From Glycomyces dulcitolivorans (GTDB lineage: Bacteria > Actinomycetota > Actinomycetes > Mycobacteriales > Micromonosporaceae), in NCBI RefSeq assembly GCF_003265355.1, contig NZ_QFRW01000315.1, positions 1 through 34,444 of the forward strand: a stretch of DNA of 34,444 bases. Reading direction: 5' to 3'. Positions 27,059 through 34,444 of this stretch are shown here, in pieces. Under the pieces are notes generated by a model. That model made no database searches, had not been told where the DNA came from, and worked only from the letters and a program-made list of their open reading frames with translations. Each line of letters starts with the position of its first letter. Position 1 is the first letter of the stretch. Both the position numbers and the translations under genes were made by a program.

Positions 27059-30019
27059 CTACTCCCTATTGAGGGCTTCGGCGACCGTCAGCAGCGCATC
27101 TACCTTGAGCGCGCTGGGAGGCAGCGAGTCCGCGATGGCCTCCGCCTGGACGGGGGACGTGTCGCTCAACGAGACCGCGAGCCGGGCCAGGGTCCGGTTT
27201 CGGAGGTCGTCGTCAGCGATGGTCCGCGCCATGCGCTCGGCGGTGCGGGAATCGATGTCGGCCATGGCCCGGACCGCCTCGGCGATGGTGCTGCCGAGCT
27301 GTTCCCAGTCTTCGGAGATGCCCCTAGCGGCCTCCTCCGACCTGCGCGGAGCCATTGGCGCCCAGGCGACCGCCAGTTCACCGAGCAGGACGTGCCGGTC
27401 CTCGCTGTCGGTGCGGCCGCGCGCCCAGTGGTCGGCGGTCGCGAGGAGCGTCGACGCCCTGCTCAGGTCGAACTCCGCAGCGGCCTTGGCGACCGACACG
27501 ATTGCGGCGCCCTTCCCGAAGAAGCTGTCGTCGACCCGGGACACCTCCAGCACGGCCCGATCGAGCAGGCTCGCGGCCTCGACCGGATCGGTCTTGTGCA
27601 TGTGCTTCGCCACCACGGCGATCGCGGTCGATTTCGCCAACAGGCTTGAGGTGTCCAGTCGGAAGTCACCGCAGTATATTGCGGCGTCCGCCGCGTTCTT
27701 CGGCGCGACCGACTCGACGAGGGCGAGCAGGACCTTCGCCTGAAGGTCGGGCACCGCCATCGACAGCGCGATCTGGTGGACCCGATCCGGCTCATCCGGG
27801 AGCAGCCCGAGCGCCACCTGCTTGAGCACCGAGTTCTTCGCTCGCGCATCGGTGATCTCGTCGGCGATCCGGAGGGCGTGGCCGGGGTGCAGCTCAGCGA
27901 GCCCCTCGGCCACCGATCCGACTGATCGCTTGTCCCCGGCTTCTGAGGCGATGAAGAGGAGCTCCCCGATCCGGTCCGGCCACCTGGCGGCGAACACCCT
28001 CGCGACCTGTTGGAGGGCGATCAGACGACGCTCGGATCTCCGCGGGAGCGAACGGAGCGTCTGGATCGCCCGGTCCGGATCGATGACCGCGTAGCCTTCC
28101 GCCACACCTATGAGTGCGGCGTCCCGCAGAATCGGGTCGGTGATCGAATGCGCCAGGCGCTCAGCGGAGGTAAGCATGCGCCGGGACGCTTCGGGATCCG
28201 ATTCGGCGGCTCTTTCGGCCGCTGAGATGAGGTTGTACCGCCGATAGTCCTCATTCGGTTCGAGGCGGAGCAGCCGCTCGGCGATGTCGGGTGCGCGCTC
28301 GGCAAGGCTCAAACTCGCCGCGGACAGCAGTTCGAGTCCGTCGTCCGGTACGCGGGCGGCGGCCCGCTCGATCTCGGGCAGCAGCAGATGGGGCCGGTCC
28401 GTTCTTGCAAGCAGCTTGAGTAGCACGATGAGCAGATCGACACGGTCGGCTTCGGTGCGGCAGTGCTCCTCGGCGATCCTGAAGAGCCGGTAGGCGGTGG
28501 ATGAGTCCGCTTTCGACAGTGAGGTAGCAGCGGTGAGGACCGACTCGGCGGATGCCTCGGCGAACGCCTCTGGTGAGGGAAAGCCGCTCTCGAAGGCGAA
28601 ATACTGCTTTGAGTAATGCGGTTCCACCAGTGCCAGGCGCAATCCCGCCTCCACCCGCAGGACTTGATTGGACCTTGACTCCAACTCTTTCGAGAACAGG
28701 GCCGCGAGCTTCTCGATGATCCCGACTAGATGCGCTGGAGGGTTCGCGGCAGAGGCCGCGGCCAGCAGTTGGTCGGAGAATTCGCTCATCCCCGTGGATC
28801 CCCCGGTCTTGCGCGCGTTGGCCGCGACGAAAACCACGAACAATGTCGCCAGGCCGCGAGCGGTGAACCGGTCGTCCGCCGTCGGCGGGAGATTGACCAG
28901 GAGCCACCGGAGGACCGCCTCCGCATGGATGAGGTGTTCAGGAGGGAGCGCGCCGGCGAACGCGAGGGAGGCGAACACCCGATCCGACCAGCTCGGGAAG
29001 ATCGCATCGGCCTGCTGCGGAAGGATGTTCGGATCGAGTGCAGCGAGGCCGGCCGCATAGCCCTCGACGGCCCGCAGCCTTGGCTCCCCGATTGGCATGG
29101 AGGAGAGCACGCCGATTGACCAGCTGCGATAGAGGGCGGCGGAGCGTCTGAGGAGATCGTGAAGTGATTCCGCGTCCGGCTGTTCGAGAGCGGCGGTCGC
29201 CGCTTTGTTGAGCAGGTGCTCGATCCGGTTCCGTGCGACCGGGAGCGCGAGTGTGGCGGTCGGCGGCCGGGGCGCCGGAGTGGTCGGGGCCGCCGTTGCC
29301 GGTGATCGGAGCGGGGCGATGGCGCTTCGCCGTGCCAGCGCGATCGATCCTTCGCCGTCGTAGCGGAACTGGGGGCGGGCGTCGCGGATCTCGCGTGAGA
29401 TGTAGTCGTAGAGCTGCTGGGCCGTCAAGTGGCCCTGTGCCTTCGCTGAGCGCAGGCCCTTGGCGAAGGCTTCCGTGAACGGGCTGGGGCTGCCGTCCCG
29501 GGCCTCGTCGATGGCGAGTTGAGTAGCGCTGGCGCTGGTCATGACGCACCGGCCACTGCCGGTCGCCTCGACCATGATCTCCCCGTCGCCCCTGAAGGCT
29601 CCGCTGTAGCAGCAGTCGAGCACGGTCACGACCGAGGCCGCGGGGGACTCGTTGATGGCGGCTTCGACGTCCTCGGCGTACCGCAATGCGGTCGGGCGGA
29701 GGGCGCTGGTGCGGGTGTCGATGGCGCACAGGTGAAGTCGACTGGTGAGGTCGAGGCGGCCGTGGCCGGAGTAGTACAGGAGCAGGATGTCGTCGCGGGT
29801 GGCGTCCTCGACCAGGAACTGGTGGACCTTCTCGCGGAGATCCTGGACCCCGCGATCGATCAGCGGCTCGATGGCGTCGGGGTCGAACAGGCCCGTGTCG
29901 GCATCGGTGAGTGCCGCGAAGAGGGCGGCCACATCAGCGCTGGGCCCCTTGAGGGTCCGGAGCTCGGGGTCGCGCAGGTAGAGGGCGTTGCCGATGAGGA
30001 GGGCGCGGTAGCGGGGCAT
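27059..30019 (-). CDS. Caspase-fold (C14) protease fused to a long helical-repeat solenoid
   Basis: A 986-residue protein. Residues 1-235 form a caspase/metacaspase domain with the start RYRALLIGNALY, the catalytic His86 in YYSGHG and the catalytic Cys137 in VLDCCYSG (D-x-C-x-S-G). The C-terminal part of the fold reads VMTSASATQLAIDE, SPFTEAFAKGL and a Q-F/SIALARR end. A Pro/Ala/Thr-rich linker (about 236-260) leads to ~720 residues that are almost wholly helical. In the last ~420 a loose ~33-residue unit recurs, with an A-x-x-[IL]-x-D-x-x-x-R/K-x-x-x-L core and DP-x-x-A turns, as in TPR/HEAT-like sensor solenoids. No NTPase motif is seen. It starts one base inside the stop of the EACC1-like gene (TGATG), so the two are coupled. 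A self-contained protease-effector plus sensor is inferred. Confidence 0.88.
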   Translation of the reverse strand: MPRYRALLIGNALYLRDPELRTLKGPSADVAALFAALTDADTGLFDPDAIEPLIDRGVQDLREKVHQFLVEDATRDDILLLYYSGHGRLDLTSRLHLCAIDTRTSALRPTALRYAEDVEAAINESPAASVVTVLDCCYSGAFRGDGEIMVEATGSGRCVMTSASATQLAIDEARDGSPSPFTEAFAKGLRSAKAQGHLTAQQLYDYISREIRDARPQFRYDGEGSIALARRSAIAPLRSPATAAPTTPAPRPPTATLALPVARNRIEHLLNKAATAALEQPDAESLHDLLRRSAALYRSWSIGVLSSMPIGEPRLRAVEGYAAGLAALDPNILPQQADAIFPSWSDRVFASLAFAGALPPEHLIHAEAVLRWLLVNLPPTADDRFTARGLATLFVVFVAANARKTGGSTGMSEFSDQLLAAASAANPPAHLVGIIEKLAALFSKELESRSNQVLRVEAGLRLALVEPHYSKQYFAFESGFPSPEAFAEASAESVLTAATSLSKADSSTAYRLFRIAEEHCRTEADRVDLLIVLLKLLARTDRPHLLLPEIERAAARVPDDGLELLSAASLSLAERAPDIAERLLRLEPNEDYRRYNLISAAERAAESDPEASRRMLTSAERLAHSITDPILRDAALIGVAEGYAVIDPDRAIQTLRSLPRRSERRLIALQQVARVFAARWPDRIGELLFIASEAGDKRSVGSVAEGLAELHPGHALRIADEITDARAKNSVLKQVALGLLPDEPDRVHQIALSMAVPDLQAKVLLALVESVAPKNAADAAIYCGDFRLDTSSLLAKSTAIAVVAKHMHKTDPVEAASLLDRAVLEVSRVDDSFFGKGAAIVSVAKAAAEFDLSRASTLLATADHWARGRTDSEDRHVLLGELAVAWAPMAPRRSEEAARGISEDWEQLGSTIAEAVRAMADIDSRTAERMARTIADDDLRNRTLARLAVSLSDTSPVQAEAIADSLPPSALKVDALLTVAEALNRE

Positions 30020-30405
30020 CAGGGGCCTTCCAGGGACCGGCCGATCGAGTCGGCGAGGGACTGGAACGATTTCTGGTCGAGGTTTTCACCTGTGAGGGTG
30101 ACGTGGCGGGTCTGACCATCGGCGTCGGTCCAGGAGATGTCGAGGCTGCGGGTCTTGTCCCGGCCGAGCCACATGCGGAAGCAGGCGACCGCCGCGCCGA
30201 TCGCGCCCGAGGATCCCAGGACCGCGATGATCTCGACCGCGGCGCCACGGGAGTTCCCCTCCGACTCGCCGCCGCGTGCGCTGACCTGGTCGGCTTCGCC
30301 CGTGAGGCTGCGATGCAGGTCGGCTACTTCGGCTCGCCACTGCGGGCTGTCGTCGGAATACTTGCTCGTCGCCGCCGCGACCGACACCTGGACCACCATG
30401 GGCAC
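30019..30405 (-). CDS. EACC1-like effector-associated small membrane component
   Basis: About 128 residues. The layout is an N-terminal amphipathic/charged region with DDSPQWRAEVADLHRSL, one hydrophobic helix (VEIIAVLGSSGAIGAAVACF), then R-x-WLGRDKTRSLDISW and a short beta-rich tail with TDADGQTRHVTL. This is the layout of 'effector-associated constant component 1' (EACC1), described from actinobacterial conflict systems next to peptidase effectors. The assignment is by pattern, not by search. Start: GTG at 30405 lies 5 bases after GAAAGG; ATG at 30399 is an alternative. The stop overlaps the caspase gene start by one base. A role in recruiting or restraining the protease at the membrane is inference. 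Confidence 0.78.
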   Translation of the reverse strand: MPMVVQVSVAAATSKYSDDSPQWRAEVADLHRSLTGEADQVSARGGESEGNSRGAAVEIIAVLGSSGAIGAAVACFRMWLGRDKTRSLDISWTDADGQTRHVTLTGENLDQKSFQSLADSIGRSLEGP

Positions 30406-30480
30406 GAAGACCTTTCGAGAGGGGTGGTTCCCATGGTAGGGCCCGGTCGCCGCCGGTGCGGCCCTCCCGCGGCGGGCCGT

Positions 30481-30506
30481 CATGACGTTCGCGTGAGCGA
30501 ATCATG
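30481..30506. promoter_or_regulatory. Long imperfect palindrome in the divergent caspase-unit/kinase promoter region
   Basis: Inner arms TTCGC (30488-30492) and GCGAA (30497-30501) flank GTGA. Outer arms CATGA (30481-30485) and TCATG (30502-30506) continue the symmetry with two unpaired bases on the left. Ten base pairs of dyad symmetry are therefore centred between the EACC1-like gene (-) and the kinase gene (+), as expected for a dimeric repressor site. No DNA-binding gene is adjacent, so the regulator is unknown. Confidence 0.45.
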
Positions 30507-30562
30507 GCGGGTGGTGCGACGGTACGGGGACCCACTACCGACTTCAGCTTGCGAGGATCGCC

Positions 30563-32080
30563 GTGCAGACCGGATCGATGATCGCCGATCGCTACCGCCT
30601 CGACGCCCCGATCGCCTCCGGCGGCATGGGGGCCGTCTGGAAGGCGCACGACACGAGGCTCGAACGCGCGGTCGCCGTGAAGATCCTCAAGTCCGATCTC
30701 GAAGGCGACGCGACTGCGCGGGCCAGGTTCCAGCACGAGGCCCAAGCGGTGGCTTCGCTCCGCCATGCCGGGATCGCGGCGCTCCACGACTACGGCGAAA
30801 CCGAAGGCGAGCACGGGGAGACCCTCGCCTACCTGGTCATGGAGCTCATCGAAGGCCCGACCCTCACCGCCAGGCTCCTCGAAGGCCCGCTCCCGCACAC
30901 CGAGGCGATGCGCCTGTGCGCCGAGGTCGCCTCCGCGCTCCACCACGCCCACGAGACCGGGATCGTGCACCGGGACATCAAGCCCTCCAACATCATCCTC
31001 GACCGGCGCGGCCACGCCCTCCTCGTCGACTTCGGGATCGCGCTCTCGCCCGGGCGCGGGACCATCACCGAGTCGGGGATGCTCATGGGCACCCTCTACT
31101 ACGCCTCGCCCGAGCAGCTCGAAGGCCGCCCGCTCACCGGCGCGACCGACGTTTACTCGCTCGGCGCCGTCGCCTACGAATGCCTCTCCGGCGCACCGCC
31201 GTTCACCGGCGACACCGCCGGGACCATCCTCAACGGACACCTCAACCAGTCGCCCCCGCCCCTCTCGCCGGACCTCCCGCCCGCGCCCGTCGCCGCGATC
31301 CTCCAGGCGCTCGCCAAGGACCCCGGCCAGCGCTGGCCCACCGCCGACGAGTTCGCGCGCGTGTGCCGCGACGCCGCCGCCGATCCCCTGACGCCGCAGG
31401 CGGTCTCGCCGGTCCTCGCCATCCCCGGCGCCGCCGCGCCCTGGACGCCGCCCGCCGGAGCCCGCCCCTTCGAGCCCGTCACCGCCCCGATCGCCGACCG
31501 GCGCCGCAGGCGCTGGCCCCGCCGCGTCCTCATCGCCGCCCCGGTCCTGGTCGCGGTCCTCGTTGCGGCCGTGGCGCTCTCCCTGTCGCCCTGGAGCCGC
31601 GCCGACGACAACGACAGCAACTCCATCGGCGTCATCGAAACCCAAGGGACCCAGCAGGAGACGTCCGACCAGGCCCTCACCGGCGTCGGCTCGCCCTCCA
31701 CCGAGGCATCCACCTCCACGAGCGAGTCCGCCGCCGAGACCACGGCCGCCGCGGACGAGACCGAGGCCGGCGACTCCGGCTCCGGAGGCGGCAGCGGCGG
31801 CGGAGACGAAGGCGCTGACGAGTCCGAAGACGAAGGCGGCCAGGTCGAACCGGGCGCCGCGTCGCTGCCCGACGTCACCGGCATGTGGTACACCGAGGCC
31901 TACGACGAGCTGTACGCCGCCGGCTGGGAATCAATCAGCTACGACACCGTCTCCGAGGACCCCGAGACCGGCCAGACCGACTGCACCGTCGTGTACCAGA
32001 GCCCCTCCGGCGGCACCCCGACCCACTACGACGTCACGGTCACCCTCACCTACTGGGAGCCCGAACCGGGCTACTGCTGA
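30563..32080 (+). CDS. Transmembrane Ser/Thr protein kinase with PASTA-like ectodomain
   Basis: A 505-residue PknB-type receptor kinase. The kinase domain (about 10-275) has the glycine loop ASGGMGAVWKA, catalytic Lys40 (VAVKIL), HRDIKPSN (136-143), DFG at 156 and SPEQ in the activation/P+1 region. A Pro-rich juxtamembrane stretch and Arg cluster (RRRRRW) precede one membrane helix (about 322-342). The exterior begins with a long Ser/Thr/Glu/Gly-rich linker (to ~435) and ends in a single PASTA-like domain (LPDVTGMWYTEAYDELYAAGW). PASTA domains in PknB-type kinases sense muropeptides or cell-wall precursors. GTG 30563 follows GCGAGGA at 5 bases. It is divergent from the caspase/EACC1-like unit; any functional link is speculation. 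Confidence 0.93.
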   Translation: MQTGSMIADRYRLDAPIASGGMGAVWKAHDTRLERAVAVKILKSDLEGDATARARFQHEAQAVASLRHAGIAALHDYGETEGEHGETLAYLVMELIEGPTLTARLLEGPLPHTEAMRLCAEVASALHHAHETGIVHRDIKPSNIILDRRGHALLVDFGIALSPGRGTITESGMLMGTLYYASPEQLEGRPLTGATDVYSLGAVAYECLSGAPPFTGDTAGTILNGHLNQSPPPLSPDLPPAPVAAILQALAKDPGQRWPTADEFARVCRDAAADPLTPQAVSPVLAIPGAAAPWTPPAGARPFEPVTAPIADRRRRRWPRRVLIAAPVLVAVLVAAVALSLSPWSRADDNDSNSIGVIETQGTQQETSDQALTGVGSPSTEASTSTSESAAETTAAADETEAGDSGSGGGSGGGDEGADESEDEGGQVEPGAASLPDVTGMWYTEAYDELYAAGWESISYDTVSEDPETGQTDCTVVYQSPSGGTPTHYDVTVTLTYWEPEPGYC

Positions 32081-32189
32081 CTCGTCAAGCCGCACATGGT
32101 GTCCGGTGATCACCGGCGTTGGCCGGTACCGTCGATTGGAGACCCCCGCGGGGCCGGGCCCCGCGGATGCGACGGCAGGAAGGCAGGCC

Positions 32190-33014
32190 ATGCACGACGA
32201 CGACATCGAGCTCCCGCCAGGCACCGACACGACCGTCCCGGCCACCGCGCGCGTGTACGACGCGCTGCTGGGCGGCTCCACGAACCTCGCGGTGGACCGG
32301 GTCGCCGCGGACGTGTTCGCGCAGCACATCCCGCAGGCGCGCGAGTGCGCGAAGCTCAACCGCAGCGCGCTGATCCGCGGCGTCGAGTACCTGGTGCGAG
32401 CCGCTGGGATGGACCAGATCCTCGACATCGGGTGCGGGCTGCCGACCGCGCAGAACACGCACCAGGTCGCGGCCGGGCTGAACCCGGACGCGAAGGTCGT
32501 GTACGTCGACCACGACCCGATGGTCATCGCCCACGCGAACACGCTCCTGGCCGGGAGCGAGACCGCGATCGTGGTGGAGGCCGACCTCACCGACCCCGAC
32601 TACATCCTGTCGCGCACCGAGATCCGCGCGTTCCTGGACTTCGACCGGCCGATCGCGCTGCTGCTGGTCGGGATGATCATGCAGATCAGCGACGAGCAGC
32701 GCCCCAACGACATCATCGCCGCGCTCATGGGCGCCATGCCGAAGGGAAGCCACCTGCTGCTGACGTCGTGGCCCGACACGGGCGAGCCGGAGCAGGCGGC
32801 GCTGTCGGCGGCGTGCATCGAGACGCTCGGGAACGGGTGGATGCGGCCGGTCCCGGTGCTGGAGAGCCATTTCCTGGGCATGGAGATGGTCGCGCCGGGC
32901 CTGGAGTACATCCCGCGCTGGTTCCCCGAGGACCCGGCCCGGCCGGTGCGCGAGGTCGACGAGCTCGAACCGTACGAGCGCACGCAGATGGCCGGGATCG
33001 CCCGAAAGACCTGA
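32190..33014 (+). CDS. SAM-dependent methyltransferase (Methyltransf_19 / DUF574 type)
   Basis: A 274-residue protein of a family abundant in actinomycetes. N-terminal hallmarks are TARVYDALLGGSTNLAVDR and the NR-x-ALIRGVEYL region, followed by the SAM-binding motif I LDIGCGLPTAQNTH and motif II VVYVDHDPMV. MQISDEQRPNDII and the LLLTSWPDTGEPE strand follow. Substrates of the family are generally unknown; a few act on secondary metabolites. The ATG at 32190 has AGGAAGGCAGG just upstream. The long open frame extending back to 31563 is the kinase gene read in another frame. The gene stands alone and ends at a strong terminator. Confidence 0.9.
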   Translation: MHDDDIELPPGTDTTVPATARVYDALLGGSTNLAVDRVAADVFAQHIPQARECAKLNRSALIRGVEYLVRAAGMDQILDIGCGLPTAQNTHQVAAGLNPDAKVVYVDHDPMVIAHANTLLAGSETAIVVEADLTDPDYILSRTEIRAFLDFDRPIALLLVGMIMQISDEQRPNDIIAALMGAMPKGSHLLLTSWPDTGEPEQAALSAACIETLGNGWMRPVPVLESHFLGMEMVAPGLEYIPRWFPEDPARPVREVDELEPYERTQMAGIARKT

Positions 33015-33026
33015 CTCCTTGCGCCG

Positions 33027-33060
33027 CAAGGGGCCCGCGCCGTAAGGTGCGGGCCCCTTG
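33027..33060. terminator. Bidirectional terminator
   Basis: A perfect 12-bp stem, CAAGGGGCCCGC (33027-33038) with GCGGGCCCCTTG (33049-33060), encloses a 10-base loop. It lies between the convergent stops of the methyltransferase gene (+) and the subtilase gene (-). Confidence 0.85.
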
Positions 33061-33093
33061 CTCCTCATCCCAATCGAGTCGGCCGAGGCTGTG

Positions 33094-34311
<1,218 letters not shown>

Positions 34312-34444
34312 GAGGAACTCCTTCGGTTGTCCCCGGCGGCCGCGGTGCTTGGGCCGCGCCCCCGGGGGAGGGTGGTTCGGGTGAGGCCCGGTGCTCTGGG
34401 GGGAGCGGGGGCGGGCCCCGGGGCCCGGCGGCGGCCGCGCGGCC

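Noticed and set aside
32103-32116. Perfect 14-base palindrome CCGGTGATCACCGG after the kinase gene
   Set aside because: It may be a weak terminator or a site for the methyltransferase gene, but it has no loop, no T tract and no second copy nearby, so I do not assign it.
31563-32189. Upstream extension of the methyltransferase
   Set aside because: It is the kinase gene in another frame, Pro/Ser/Thr/Arg-rich. The methyltransferase family begins near the ATG at 32190, which has a ribosome-binding site.
34312-34444. GGCCC/GGGCC-rich stretch at the window end as a terminator or repeat
   Set aside because: The extreme G+C gives many chance palindromes. It lies upstream of the subtilase gene and is cut by the window edge, so nothing firm can be said.

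Overview
The window is a stretch of very GC-rich chromosome (by eye about 70% G+C, with strong third-position G/C) from an actinomycete. Actinobacterial hallmarks are a DUF6350-type membrane protein beside purN, a PknB-type kinase with a PASTA domain, a Methyltransf_19-type methyltransferase, and a caspase/EACC1-like pair. A genus such as Glycomyces is only a guess. About 23 protein genes fill almost all the sequence. No gap between genes exceeds 300 bases, and I saw no tRNA, rRNA, insertion sequence, integrase or CRISPR array.

Bases 1-3950 are purine synthesis: the end of a DUF6350-type gene, purN, a VanZ-like membrane protein gene, and purH under a ZTP (pfl) riboswitch whose 5' half lies inside the VanZ reading frame. 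A strong hairpin closes the unit. Next are a small zinc-ribbon protein (+) and, convergent with it, trpS translationally coupled to a 2'-5' RNA ligase-like 2H protein (-). Bases 6159-10220 are a Leloir operon, with a DeoR-type regulator followed by galT, galE and galK, all with overlapping reading frames.

Bases 10867-17940 are a nucleoside uptake and salvage operon: a BMP-family lipoprotein, a double ABC ATPase, two permeases, cytidine deaminase and thymidine/pyrimidine phosphorylase. Bases 18028-25721 hold three tandem paralogues for secreted FG-GAP/VCBS-type repeat proteins. Each carries ten Asp-rich repeats. The second and third share an unrecognised Cys-containing N-terminal region, and the intergenic segment (terminator plus upstream region) is itself duplicated.

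The right part holds a predicted exported M20-type amidohydrolase (-). Next is a two-gene unit (-) of an EACC1-like membrane component and a 986-residue caspase-fold protease fused to a long helical solenoid. This is the best candidate for a biological-conflict system in the window. Divergent from it is a transmembrane Ser/Thr kinase with a PASTA-like ectodomain, with a long imperfect palindrome in the shared promoter region. A SAM-dependent methyltransferase (+) and a secreted subtilase (-) converge on a shared terminator at the end.
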